This document shows, piece by piece, positions 9,062 through 17,794 of a stretch of DNA of 64,000 bases. Below the pieces are notes generated by a model. That model saw nothing but the letters and a program-made list of their open reading frames with translations, made no database searches and was not told the origin of the DNA. This DNA is from Bacteroidales bacterium UBA4363 (GTDB lineage: Bacteria > Bacteroidota > Bacteroidia > Bacteroidales > Paludibacteraceae): contig DGSL01000008.1 of NCBI GenBank assembly GCA_002393965.1, positions 1 through 64,000 on the forward strand, in the 5' to 3' direction. The position numbers were made by a program, and so were the translations under genes. Positions within the stretch are counted from its first letter, which is position 1, and every line of letters begins with the position of its first letter.

Positions 9062-10372
9062 ATGAAGTTTACCGAAATGGGGCTGGATGAGAATATCATC
9101 GAAGCCCTCTCCTATATGGGTTTTGACGAAGCAACACCTATTCAGGAACAAGCCATCCCGAATGTCCTTGCCGGACGCGATCTCATCGCATGTGCACAGA
9201 CAGGAACGGGTAAAACGGCCGCCTTTGTCCTTCCCATTCTGCACAAACTCGCTCAACATCCATCCGAACATACCGATACGCTCATCATTGTTCCGACTCG
9301 GGAACTCGCTATCCAGATCGACCAACAGATTCAAGGACTCAGTTACTACATCTCCGTCGGAAGCTGTGCCGTCTATGGCGGTGGAGACGGCATTTCCTAT
9401 GCCGACCAGGAACGCGCATTGAAAGACGGACGCAACATCATTGTGGCTACCCCGGGACGACTGATCTCACACATGGCACAAGGATATGTCAACTTCAAAC
9501 ATATCAAACATCTTATCCTTGACGAAGCTGACAAGATGCTGGACATGGGTTTCCTCGATGATATCCTCAAGATTGTCAGCACACTGCCAAAGGAGCGCGA
9601 AACACTCATGTTCTCTGCCACCATGCCTGACAAGATCCGTCAACTGGCTAAGAAGATACTGTCCTCTCCGCTCGAGATCAACCTCGGCATTGCCAAACCG
9701 GCAGCCGGAGTCAATCAGAATCTCTACCTCGTTTACGATACACAAAAGGATGCCGTTCTGCGTCATATCCTCGAGACTCACGAGGAGTTTCAGATGGTCA
9801 TCGTATTTACTTCTGCAAAAGCCAAGGTACACGACATCGTCACCGATCTCCGACGACACAAGATAAAGGCAGCAGGGATCTCATCCAACCTCGACCAACA
9901 ACAACGGGAACAGGTACTGATGGACTTCCGGGCTCACCGAATAAGGGTGCTCGTAGCCACCGATATCATGTCACGAGGCATCGACATCAAGGGAATCGAG
10001 CTCGTCGTCAACTACGACGCTCCCCGCGATGCCGAGGACTACGTACATCGCATCGGACGAACAGCACGTGCCGCCTCTACAGGAGATGCCTTCACTCTTA
10101 TCAATCCCCGCGACATGCAACGAATGCAACGGATCGAGGAACTCATCGAAATGCAGGTACCTCGTCTTCCGTTGCCAGATGGGATGGAAGGTCCGATGTG
10201 GAATCCCGGCTCACGCAACTCCTCCGGACGACACGGAAGCGACCGTCGCAAATCCCACCATCATAACGAACGGCAACAGGGACAGCACGACAATAGAAAA
10301 GAAGGAGGACCTAACGGACACCACCGCCATTTCAGACATAAACGTGGCAAGTCATCCTCAGATTCGAAATAA
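9062..10372 (+). CDS. DEAD-box ATP-dependent RNA helicase
   Basis: Start set at ATG 9062 (MKFTEMGL), giving 436 residues; ATG 9056 adds two residues and is also possible. The complete core is present: Q motif (FDEATPIQEQ, 21-30), Walker A (AQTGTGKT, 45-52), PTRELA, TPGR, DEAD (154-157), SAT, then the second RecA domain with ATDIMSRGID and HRIGRTAR. The last 60 or so residues are a low-complexity tail rich in His, Arg, Asn and Gly, typical of RhlE-type helicases that contact RNA non-specifically. Likely roles are ribosome assembly or RNA turnover, as known for RhlE-like proteins. folP follows after 33 bases and may be co-transcribed. Confidence 0.93.
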   Translation: MKFTEMGLDENIIEALSYMGFDEATPIQEQAIPNVLAGRDLIACAQTGTGKTAAFVLPILHKLAQHPSEHTDTLIIVPTRELAIQIDQQIQGLSYYISVGSCAVYGGGDGISYADQERALKDGRNIIVATPGRLISHMAQGYVNFKHIKHLILDEADKMLDMGFLDDILKIVSTLPKERETLMFSATMPDKIRQLAKKILSSPLEINLGIAKPAAGVNQNLYLVYDTQKDAVLRHILETHEEFQMVIVFTSAKAKVHDIVTDLRRHKIKAAGISSNLDQQQREQVLMDFRAHRIRVLVATDIMSRGIDIKGIELVVNYDAPRDAEDYVHRIGRTARAASTGDAFTLINPRDMQRMQRIEELIEMQVPRLPLPDGMEGPMWNPGSRNSSGRHGSDRRKSHHHNERQQGQHDNRKEGGPNGHHRHFRHKRGKSSSDSK

Positions 10373-10405
10373 CATTCTGTTATTGTAACGTTCACTCGAT
10401 AGAAC

Positions 10406-11236
10406 ATGCCTCAGATTCTCGGTATCGTCAATATCACAGCCGATAGTTTCTCCGACGGAGGACAGTTCCTGCAGACCGAAGCGGCTGTCAGCCATGCCTC
10501 TTCGCTTATCTCCGATGGAGCGGACATGCTTGACCTCGGAGCTGCGTCCTCCAACATCCACTCCTCACCCGTCAGCGAAGAAGAGGAAATACGACGACTC
10601 GATGACGTTCTGGATTCCCTGAGACGGGAACACCCGTCCGTTCCTGTTTCCGTTGATACGTTCAAACCTGCGGTCCAACGTCATTGTCTCCGCAAAGGCA
10701 TTGACTGTCTCAACGATATTCAGGGATTTCCATTTCCCGAACTCTACCCCGTACTCTCTGACTCTTCCGCTCGTCTCATCGTCATGCACAGTGTGCAGCG
10801 CATGGGAATTGCAACCGAGATTCAGACCGATCCCATCCAGGTATTCGACGGTATCTTGCGCTTCTTCGAGCAACGAATCCTGTCTCTCACACAGGCTGGT
10901 ATCGACGAACAACGAATCATCATCGACCCTGGCATGGGACACTTTCTGGGCTCCAATCCCGAGTCCTCTCTCTATGTACTACAGCACATTCAGGATCTGA
11001 AGAACCATTTCCACCTGCCAGTCCTCATCGCTGTCTCTCGGAAGTCGTTTCTTGCAAGAATCTCGCACTGCGATGCTGACCTCTCCATTCCGATCGCCCG
11101 TCGTCGTGCCGCCGCCACCCTTGCCGCCGAACTCTTCGCCGCACGGAATGGTGCCGACATCATCCGCACTCACGACGTCCAAGCCCTCAGGACGGCACTC
11201 CAGACAGAGCAAGCCATCCAATCCTTCTTCCTTTGA
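10406..11236 (+). CDS. folP: Dihydropteroate synthase, Sul-like subtype
   Basis: A 276-residue TIM-barrel enzyme that condenses 6-hydroxymethyl-dihydropterin diphosphate with p-aminobenzoate in folate synthesis. Family motifs: NITADSFSDGG (9-19), ND (103-104), DPGMGHFLG (174-182), SRKSFL (211-216) and RTHD (254-257). Compared from memory, it resembles the sulfonamide-resistant Sul1/Sul2 enzymes more than typical Bacteroidetes FolP. Shared segments include LNDIQGFP, VMHSVQRMGIATE, RFFEQRI and the DPGMGxFLxxxPExSL block. The gene is embedded in ordinary-looking DNA right after a helicase gene, with no mobile element nearby, so it looks like a resident chromosomal copy. Whether a second folP exists elsewhere cannot be told. 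It ends at a bidirectional terminator. Confidence 0.9.
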   Translation: MPQILGIVNITADSFSDGGQFLQTEAAVSHASSLISDGADMLDLGAASSNIHSSPVSEEEEIRRLDDVLDSLRREHPSVPVSVDTFKPAVQRHCLRKGIDCLNDIQGFPFPELYPVLSDSSARLIVMHSVQRMGIATEIQTDPIQVFDGILRFFEQRILSLTQAGIDEQRIIIDPGMGHFLGSNPESSLYVLQHIQDLKNHFHLPVLIAVSRKSFLARISHCDADLSIPIARRRAAATLAAELFAARNGADIIRTHDVQALRTALQTEQAIQSFFL

Positions 11237-11375
11237 CCTTATTCATGAACGGCTGACAGCTATCCTGTCGCTATCCTCCGTCCATTCCTACTCAAACTTC
11301 GGCTTAAGGTCAAATATTACCCTTATGTCAATGCTTATTGAAACACGATGTGGTAGCAAAGAAACCATAAAAAAA

Positions 11376-11411
11376 CAAAGCGGCTCTTTGGAGAACCGCT
11401 TTGCTTTTTTG
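11376..11411. terminator. Bidirectional terminator between folP and the surface protein gene
   Basis: Stem CAAAGCGG (11376-11383) pairs with CCGCTTTG (11396-11403), extended by a few further pairs with one mismatch around loop TTGG. It is flanked by T-rich sequence on the plus side and an A-run on the other, so it can end both convergent genes. Confidence 0.75.
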
Positions 11412-11424
11412 TTTATTACTGAAT

Positions 11425-13941
11425 TTAATTCAGAACAGTACCCTGTGCGTTGTACAGGACACCTTCTTTCTCGATGATTAGATATCCGTTTACCAAGCGT
11501 TTTACCGGTCTCTTCGCGTCAATCTCTGCATCATTGAATGCGGATGCGATACTCTCTACAAAGGTAGCGGTCACCTCGGTATCTTCGGCAGGCATGACGA
11601 ACGAGTAAGCATCCGATACAGCGTCAATAACGTTGCCGTTCACCGTTACGCTTTCCACCTCATAAGAATCATTCGGTGTAACGGTCAGATCAACGGTCTC
11701 GCCTGGGATACCCATTTTAAACGGAGCAGTCAGAGTACCGTTCACCGCCTCAGCGCAGTTGATTGCATACAGTTCAGGAGCATTCAGAGGTTCATCGATC
11801 ATGATTTGCTGGAAGACAACTGCATTGCCGTCCATCATCTTGATGCTGATGAGTTCGTCAGCAGCAGCGGTATAGGTGTACACCTTGTCGGTAATCTCCA
11901 TGGCTGCATAAGCGCCTTCGTTGATAGACACGTTTGGAGTTGTAGCCACGTTACCGAACTTGATCTTAACCGTGCTACCAGATTTCAAGCGGAAGTTCAG
12001 CATTGCTCCGCTCTGCTTAACCTTCAGGCCGAGGTAAGCGTAGTTGCGCATACCATCGTCCTTCACAGCCAGCGAGTCGAGCGAGCCGGTGATGTTGGTT
12101 GCATAGCCCAGCGTTCCGAGTTGAGCGATGATGTCATAGCCCTTGCCGTTCTCCATAACGGCCTTCTCGATATTGACGGACTCAGCCGTCTTGTCTTCAA
12201 ACATAGCATAGAAAATCGTAGCTGTGCTAATCGCAGCCGTCATGTCAGCCGGACTGGTCAGTTCTGCGTCGGTGAACCAACCACCGAAGGTGGAGAGGCT
12301 CTTGTTCTGGTATTGAGCATACTCAGTTGGAGTACCGCCAACTGCTACGTTCTCCGTGCCAAGGATGGTCTCGCCATCCATGTAAGTCACAACACTGGAA
12401 GCGGCTTTTGACATAACAACGGTGTAGTTAACTTCGCCAATGGTCGATTCTGCATTCCACACTCCTAAAAGTTCACTAGCCGTAACGTTGACAGCAACAT
12501 CCTTTTCGTCCTGTGTATCACCTTCGTAGGTATACACGCAGTGTTTCGTAAACTGAACCTCAGGCGCATCCACATACGTTCCAGTGGAGAGGGTTACAGA
12601 TCCGTTATTTATAAGGGTTGTCAAGTCACCGGAGGAGATGGCTACGCCATTGACAGCCACTCCGGTCAGGGACTCCACGGATGAGATAATAGCTTTTGGA
12701 CGAACTACAGACACAGAAGAGAAGGTTGGATTCCATTTGTAAGTTGCATCATCAGCATCACGAACGAAATAGAGCGAGGAGAGTCCGTTGGCAGCTGCAG
12801 GAAGGACAATCTTGTACACCAAGTCAGAAGAGGTCTCATCAGCCAGGAAGAGCAACGTCTCTTTGGCCTTATCAGCGAACAAGCACGGGTAATTCTGACC
12901 GGCCACCGACAGTGAGATGATAACGGTGTCACCTTCCGCGAAGGCACCGGAAGCAAGTGTAATGCCCAGGTATTTGCCCTTATCCATCTTACGGCTATTG
13001 GACAAGCCCGCGTCAGCCGTTCCGCCAATGAGACCGGTCACGGTTGCATGTGTTCCATCGCTAAGTGTTGCCTTGATCAGTTCTCCGGAAAGAGAGCTGA
13101 GAGCCTTGAGGACGATAGGGGAGGAAGCGACCCATTCACCAATAGCGTTGTTGTCGTTACGAGCCTTGCATACAATGCTGTAGTCACCGGCAGCCGACGG
13201 GGTGAACTCAAACGTCTTTGCCGTGGCACCGGATTGCTCCACGTCGTTTACAAACCATTTGTACTCATCAGCCTTAATATCGGTTGTTGCGGAGAAGGAA
13301 GCGGCAAAGTCTTTTATTCCCTCTGTCGGTCCGGAGATATTGACCGTTGCGACTGGATCGGTCGAAGGAGTGCTTTCTCGCACCCAAACCCGGACACCAA
13401 GAATATTGATGGTTTGACCGCCACCAAAATTAGGAATATCAGAACCATCTTTCTTGAATTCGCGTACACTACGGCTTGTATAGATGGTGTACGCATCTAT
13501 GTCTGATAAATCAATGGTCTCCCATATGGCATTATCCCAACTTTTAGAAGAGGTGGTACCTGTCGTGATACCGTATGCCATGACCTCGTCGGTTGGTGTC
13601 ACGCCTTCGCCCCATGCAACCCAGGCAATGTTAGTCATATTACTACCATTCGGGCAATATAGAATTGCGATGGAGTCGATAGGAGAGGATGCGGACACAC
13701 CGAAGTATTTCCACTGCGAATCAGACCTTTTGAGATTTGTGTTGTTGGGAATGTAATAGTGACCAGATACATTACCAATGCTTCCTAAGCCTGCATAGGA
13801 AACAACGACGCCGCTGTGATCACCCGCGACCGCTTCTGCATCGGCTTGAGATGCCCAGTCGTATGATTCAAACGTGGGCTCAACCGCCATCATGCTCAAG
13901 GTCGCCATAAGGGCGGCTGCTAATGATAGAATTTTTTTCAT
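11425..13941 (-). CDS. Large secreted multidomain surface protein with type IX-like C-terminus
   Basis: An 838-residue protein beginning with a signal peptide (MKKILSLAAALMATLSMMA). It is Ser/Thr/Ala/Val-rich, and reads as a string of beta-sandwich modules. One resembles a PKD/Ig-like fold around residues 200-275 (YKWFVNDVEQ, CKARNDN). A segment STFGGWFTDAELT matches the core of Listeria-Bacteroides (InlB-type) repeats. Near residue 760 is a 'GETVDLTVTPNDSYEVESV' module of the type found in bacterial surface proteins. The end (NGYLIIEKEGVLYNAQGTVLN) fits the short C-terminal signals of type IX-secreted Bacteroidales proteins. No catalytic motif was found; adhesion or glycan binding is an inference. 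A promoter and a terminator bracket it as a single-gene unit. Confidence 0.8.
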   Translation of the reverse strand: MKKILSLAAALMATLSMMAVEPTFESYDWASQADAEAVAGDHSGVVVSYAGLGSIGNVSGHYYIPNNTNLKRSDSQWKYFGVSASSPIDSIAILYCPNGSNMTNIAWVAWGEGVTPTDEVMAYGITTGTTSSKSWDNAIWETIDLSDIDAYTIYTSRSVREFKKDGSDIPNFGGGQTINILGVRVWVRESTPSTDPVATVNISGPTEGIKDFAASFSATTDIKADEYKWFVNDVEQSGATAKTFEFTPSAAGDYSIVCKARNDNNAIGEWVASSPIVLKALSSLSGELIKATLSDGTHATVTGLIGGTADAGLSNSRKMDKGKYLGITLASGAFAEGDTVIISLSVAGQNYPCLFADKAKETLLFLADETSSDLVYKIVLPAAANGLSSLYFVRDADDATYKWNPTFSSVSVVRPKAIISSVESLTGVAVNGVAISSGDLTTLINNGSVTLSTGTYVDAPEVQFTKHCVYTYEGDTQDEKDVAVNVTASELLGVWNAESTIGEVNYTVVMSKAASSVVTYMDGETILGTENVAVGGTPTEYAQYQNKSLSTFGGWFTDAELTSPADMTAAISTATIFYAMFEDKTAESVNIEKAVMENGKGYDIIAQLGTLGYATNITGSLDSLAVKDDGMRNYAYLGLKVKQSGAMLNFRLKSGSTVKIKFGNVATTPNVSINEGAYAAMEITDKVYTYTAAADELISIKMMDGNAVVFQQIMIDEPLNAPELYAINCAEAVNGTLTAPFKMGIPGETVDLTVTPNDSYEVESVTVNGNVIDAVSDAYSFVMPAEDTEVTATFVESIASAFNDAEIDAKRPVKRLVNGYLIIEKEGVLYNAQGTVLN

Positions 13942-14017
13942 AAAAAGAATGATTTAATGGTTGAATGAAAATAATGATTAGTTGTTTGCTTATTTAGAAT
14001 TGTCAAATTGATAGTTT

Positions 14018-14025
14018 CAAAAATA
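14018..14025 (-). promoter_or_regulatory. -7 promoter element of the surface protein gene (TATTTTTG)
   Basis: The minus strand reads TATTTTTG, about 77 bases before the start codon at 13941. The leader between them is AT-rich and has no notable structure. Confidence 0.5.
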
Positions 14026-14075
14026 TCGAATACTTGTCAAAAAAATAAAGAAAATCAATATGTTATTCAACATAT

Positions 14076-14120
14076 AAAAGCACCCGGAGACCGACTAATC
14101 GGTCTCCGGGTGCTTTTTTT
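14076..14120. terminator. Strong intrinsic terminator after the outer membrane protein gene
   Basis: A perfect 19-bp stem (14076-14094 with 14099-14117, loop CTAA) begins AAAAGCACCC. A-runs and T-runs flank it on both strands. It lies 26 bases past the stop of the minus-strand operon that ends at 14143, and it can also stop rightward transcription. Confidence 0.85.
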
Positions 14121-14142
14121 CTTCAACGATCAGGAGTTGCTT

Positions 14143-14964
14143 CTACAATCCGGTTGTCACACCTACCTGCGGACCTCTCTTCCGAGGTTCCTCTTTCTTT
14201 TCCTTCTTGTCTTTTTTTCTTTTTGACTGAGTCTGTTGCTGACCGAACATCTGGCGGTTCTCACGCTGGAAAATCGGTATCTTATTCTCCCTGCGTCTCT
14301 TGATTATCGGGCGTAAATCTAACATATAGCCGACCGTGAATCTGAACTGATGACGGTATAGTTCGTCTGGCAGACCATCGTGCGCCAGGTTCGTACATGG
14401 AAAGTCGTAGTTTACTTTGGCCATCAGACCATACCATTCAATGCCCACTCCGGCACCTACCGCAAGCGAGACACGATTCATCTCACCACCTCGGAACGAT
14501 CCATTATACGGATTTACCTTGTCATATTCTCGCGTTGCCATGTAATAATGGTTGCCGTAACTGCCGAAAAGTCCCATACCCATACGCGGACCACCGAACA
14601 CACTGAGGCGGAAACGTTTCTTCTCATTCAGGTCGAAGTAGTAAGCCAAATCCAATGGAACGACTATTTCATGCGTAAAACGGGTACAGGTGCTATAGGG
14701 GATATACCACTCCACTCCGTATCGACCGGCAATATACCGCCAGCCCAAACCGATGTTCAGCGACCAGTGTGACGCGGAGTCCAAGAATTGTTCGTAGCGA
14801 AACAGGGCATCCCAACCATGGAAAGCATTTGTCTTGTCATCACCCGACTTTTTCGAATGCAACAGTCCTGTATTGTAACTGCCTTCCAAGCCGATGCGCT
14901 GAGCAGATACCGACCCGACTGACACTATCGCCAAAAGAAGGATTATCGTGATTTTTTTCTTCAT
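14143..14964 (-). CDS. Outer membrane beta-barrel protein with charged C-terminal tail
   Basis: A 273-residue protein with a signal peptide (cleavage after VSAQ, about residue 22). It then shows alternating aromatic/hydrophobic strands typical of small Bacteroidetes porin-family barrels (NIGLGWRYIAGRYG, RLSVFGGPRMGMGLFG, VAGAGVGIEWYGLMAKVNY-like strands, QFRFTVGYMLDLRP). After the last strand, near residue 222, comes an unusual tail of about 50 residues rich in Lys, Arg, Glu and Gln (RKKDKKEKKEEPRKRG). Such a tail is not part of a barrel and should lie in the periplasm or outside. It is last in the rsfS-to-omp gene train, 14 bases after the FKBP gene. The transported or bound substrate is unknown. 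Confidence 0.75.
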   Translation of the reverse strand: MKKKITIILLLAIVSVGSVSAQRIGLEGSYNTGLLHSKKSGDDKTNAFHGWDALFRYEQFLDSASHWSLNIGLGWRYIAGRYGVEWYIPYSTCTRFTHEIVVPLDLAYYFDLNEKKRFRLSVFGGPRMGMGLFGSYGNHYYMATREYDKVNPYNGSFRGGEMNRVSLAVGAGVGIEWYGLMAKVNYDFPCTNLAHDGLPDELYRHQFRFTVGYMLDLRPIIKRRRENKIPIFQRENRQMFGQQQTQSKRKKDKKEKKEEPRKRGPQVGVTTGL

Positions 14965-14978
14965 GAATCTCGTTTTCG

Positions 14979-15446
14979 TTAGTTCGCACCCAATAGTTCT
15001 AAATCATAGATAAGTGCCGTGTACGGATCAACCTTCAGACCCGACTCATCAATACCGTCAGAACCGTAAGCAAGGTTATAAGGTACCCAGATACGCCATT
15101 TGGACCCGATACGCATGTGACGGATAGCCACCTGAAGTCCTTTCACCATGACGGAATAGCCCATCGTGACGTTATTTCCTGACGAAAGCGTATCTCCGTT
15201 GATGAACATCGCCGTATAGTTCACATTGACATATGTCGGTAGAGAAGGCGGTGCAGGCCACGTCTCATTGTCCGGATAGTATTTCTTGTATTGCAGACCG
15301 TTCGACAGACGCTCCACTCCATCCTGGCTCGCATTAAGCGAGAGATAGGCTGACCCCGCATCACGCGTATCTTCGTATTCGTCTTTGCATCCTGTCACAG
15401 CTATCACCAGCAGGAAAGACATCGCTATAAAAAACAGTCGTTTCAT
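14979..15446 (-). CDS. FKBP-type peptidyl-prolyl isomerase lipoprotein
   Basis: A 155-residue lipoprotein: signal MKRLFFIAMSFLLVIAVTGC with the lipobox Cys at residue 20, so it is anchored at the envelope. The rest is one FKBP domain: LQYKKYY, VNVNYTAMFINGDTLSS, VKGLQVAIRHMRIGSKWRIWVPYNLAYGS, then YTALIYDLELLGAN. These correspond to the core strands and helix of FKBP isomerases, which speed prolyl bond rotation during envelope protein folding. Some active-site aromatics are replaced, so catalytic strength is uncertain. It sits 3 bases after pssA and 14 bases before the barrel gene, which fits a chaperone for exported proteins. Confidence 0.85.
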   Translation of the reverse strand: MKRLFFIAMSFLLVIAVTGCKDEYEDTRDAGSAYLSLNASQDGVERLSNGLQYKKYYPDNETWPAPPSLPTYVNVNYTAMFINGDTLSSGNNVTMGYSVMVKGLQVAIRHMRIGSKWRIWVPYNLAYGSDGIDESGLKVDPYTALIYDLELLGAN

Positions 15447-15448
15447 TC

Positions 15449-16165
15449 TTATTTAGAAGCAATATGATGCACGATGGAGAGCAGAATATAGAACAGGATA
15501 ATAATCGGGAAGGCAAGCAGCACACTACACTGCGGCAGGACGAAGGCTGTAACCAAGAACAACAGCGAGAGCAACAGAAATAAGTAACGCACTGTGTTGT
15601 TTTTCATTGTGAAGTCATGGAATTTCAGCGAGAACATCGGCACTTCACTCACCAACAACCATGAGAACACAAGAACGGCAATGACCATGGTCAGCACACC
15701 CGAACGACCGAGCAACAAGTGGTAATGGCTCAGACTTGCCACCGTGAACATCCAGAAGATGGCATTGGCAGGAGTAGGCAACCCAATGAAGGAAGTGGTC
15801 TGCCGCTCGTCGATATTGAACTTTGCCAGTCGCAAAGCAGAGAAAACCGAGAGCAAAAAACCGACAAACGGCAACCATGCCCATGGTACGGCAGGACATC
15901 CGAAGAGATAACTATAGACCGCCACACCCGGAGCCAGACCGAAACTCACGTCGTCAGCCAATGAATCCAGTTCCTTGCCTATCGGAGAGTAGGCTTGCAG
16001 GAGACGGGCAGCAAAACCATCGAAGAAGTCGAACACCGCGGCGACTATGACAGCATAGGCCGCCACCTTATAATCTCCCCAGAAAGCATAGACCGATGCT
16101 ACGCAACCGGCAAACAGATTACAGCACGTCAGTGCATTAGGAATGTTTTTACGTATGAAATTCAT
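15449..16165 (-). CDS. pssA: CDP-diacylglycerol-serine O-phosphatidyltransferase
   Basis: A 238-residue inner-membrane enzyme that makes phosphatidylserine from CDP-diacylglycerol and serine. The CDP-alcohol phosphotransferase signature is complete: D49-G50-x2-A-R54, then G63, D67 and D71 within FFDGFAARLLQAYSPIGKE. About eight hydrophobic segments follow. It lies 20 bases after psd, whose product decarboxylates the phosphatidylserine, and shortly downstream of cdsA, which supplies the CDP-diacylglycerol. The three genes thus encode consecutive steps to phosphatidylethanolamine. Confidence 0.95.
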   Translation of the reverse strand: MNFIRKNIPNALTCCNLFAGCVASVYAFWGDYKVAAYAVIVAAVFDFFDGFAARLLQAYSPIGKELDSLADDVSFGLAPGVAVYSYLFGCPAVPWAWLPFVGFLLSVFSALRLAKFNIDERQTTSFIGLPTPANAIFWMFTVASLSHYHLLLGRSGVLTMVIAVLVFSWLLVSEVPMFSLKFHDFTMKNNTVRYLFLLLSLLFLVTAFVLPQCSVLLAFPIIILFYILLSIVHHIASK

Positions 16166-16185
16166 GTTCTTGTCTTTGGAAAAAA

Positions 16186-16860
16186 CTATTCATTCAGCCG
16201 GGCAATGATGGTTTCATTTCCCACTACCTTATCTCCTACCTTCACATACAATTCCGTGTCAAGAGGCAGGAAGAGATCCACTCGCGAACCGAACTTGATG
16301 AATCCCAACTGCTCATTGATCTTGCACTCCTTCTCGGCTTTTGCGTAGGTCACGATGCGCTGTGCCAAGGCTCCGGCAATCTGCTTCATCAATAACAGAG
16401 TCCCTCCCTCCGAGAGGATTCCCACCGACGAATGCTCATTCTCTTCACTGCTCTTCGGAAGATATGCCGCCTGATGACGCCCCTTGTGATGGCAGACGTA
16501 CTTCACCGTGCCACTCACAGGGTACCAATTGGCATGTACCGAAATCAACGACATGAATATCGACACTTGCAGACGCTTCTCGTGCAGGAACTCATTCTCC
16601 TCCACAGGCTCAATCACAACCACTTTCCCGTCTGCCGGAGAAATGACCAGAGCAGGGTCATTGATTGTTATCAGTCGTTTCGGAATACGGAAGAAATAGA
16701 GGAAATAACAAAAAGCCAGCACACTGATGCAGAGGTTGACGATCAATAGCGGATTCGTATGGTCCAACAACCACCACAGAACAATGTTCAGCACGCAAAG
16801 CAATGCCAACAGCGATAGGATAATCACCCTGCCCTCTTTGTGTATTCTGATTCTATGCAT
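16186..16860 (-). CDS. psd: Phosphatidylserine decarboxylase (short form)
   Basis: A 224-residue enzyme converting phosphatidylserine to phosphatidylethanolamine. Two membrane segments near the N-terminus (about 12-32 and 38-58) anchor it. The self-cleavage site that forms the pyruvoyl cofactor is Gly191-Ser192 in IKFGSRVDLFLP, as in the short psd class of Bacteroidetes and archaea. Supporting motifs are SPADGKVV (74-81) and FMSLISVHANWYPVSG (102-117). It lies between cdsA and pssA in the operon. Confidence 0.94.
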   Translation of the reverse strand: MHRIRIHKEGRVIILSLLALLCVLNIVLWWLLDHTNPLLIVNLCISVLAFCYFLYFFRIPKRLITINDPALVISPADGKVVVIEPVEENEFLHEKRLQVSIFMSLISVHANWYPVSGTVKYVCHHKGRHQAAYLPKSSEENEHSSVGILSEGGTLLLMKQIAGALAQRIVTYAKAEKECKINEQLGFIKFGSRVDLFLPLDTELYVKVGDKVVGNETIIARLNE

Positions 16861-16915
16861 AGTTCGTATTTCGTTATGTTTTTCTTACTTAAAATTACAA
16901 CTCACGTTCTTTGCG

Positions 16916-17782
16916 TCAGAAGATACCGAAGACTCCCTGCATTTGGAGAGTAACCAGCAGCGAGACAAACGCGATGTAGAGAGATGCTCCCACTATGGCA
17001 AACAACACACTGTCAAAACGGTCCAACATGCCTCCATGACCGGGAAGAATCGTTCCCGAGTCTTTCACTCCCAACGTGCGTTTGAAGAGAGACTCCACCA
17101 GATCACCAAACGTACCGCACACGGCTATCACGAACGACAATCCGAGCCAAAACGCCAACGTGCCGCCTTCTGTGAACTGGTTGAACAGCACTCCTGCCAG
17201 CAACGAGAACAAGAAGCCTCCTGCCAGTCCTTCCCACGACTTCTTAGGCGAGATACGCGGAAACATCTTATGATTACCGATGGTATTGCCCGTCGTCAGC
17301 CCCGTCAGATAGGCGAACGTATCGTTGACCCATATAATGACGAAGATGGCAAGCGGTATCTGCGGCACGGCAGACCATTGAGCCAAAGTATTCATCAGTG
17401 CTAACGGCAGTGCGATATAGAGTTGACCGAAGGCGAAGCAAGCCCAGTTCAGGACTGGTTGCTCCTGCTTCCGGAACAATTCCAACGCAAACGAGACGAC
17501 AAGGAAGAATGCGTAAAAGGGCCACAACAGCCCCAGCATAGTAGGAGGCAGGAGAAACAGGAACGAGAGCAGTACGATGCCTATATACGAAAGTGGCTCC
17601 GAAACCGTCAGTGAATATTTTGCATTCACCAGTCCGATATATTCATGCATGGACAGCACCGCCACGACCAGCATCAGCAGTGCCAGCGACAGACCGTCGG
17701 TCATTGGATTCAGAAGAATGGATCCGATGACGACAGCCACATAGGCTATTCCCGTCAATGTTCTTTGCTGCAGGTTTGTCAT
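16916..17782 (-). CDS. cdsA: Phosphatidate cytidylyltransferase
   Basis: A 288-residue membrane enzyme with about eight hydrophobic segments that activates phosphatidic acid with CTP to CDP-diacylglycerol. The C-terminal family signature is intact: SLFKRTLGVKDSGTILPGHG, followed by GMLDRFDS. WVNDTFAYLTG and SPKKSWEG upstream are the other conserved blocks. It lies 13 bases downstream of the ftsH stop and 55 bases before psd, in the phospholipid part of the operon. Confidence 0.95.
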   Translation of the reverse strand: MTNLQQRTLTGIAYVAVVIGSILLNPMTDGLSLALLMLVVAVLSMHEYIGLVNAKYSLTVSEPLSYIGIVLLSFLFLLPPTMLGLLWPFYAFFLVVSFALELFRKQEQPVLNWACFAFGQLYIALPLALMNTLAQWSAVPQIPLAIFVIIWVNDTFAYLTGLTTGNTIGNHKMFPRISPKKSWEGLAGGFLFSLLAGVLFNQFTEGGTLAFWLGLSFVIAVCGTFGDLVESLFKRTLGVKDSGTILPGHGGMLDRFDSVLFAIVGASLYIAFVSLLVTLQMQGVFGIF

Positions 17783-17794
17783 ATCCGATATTCC

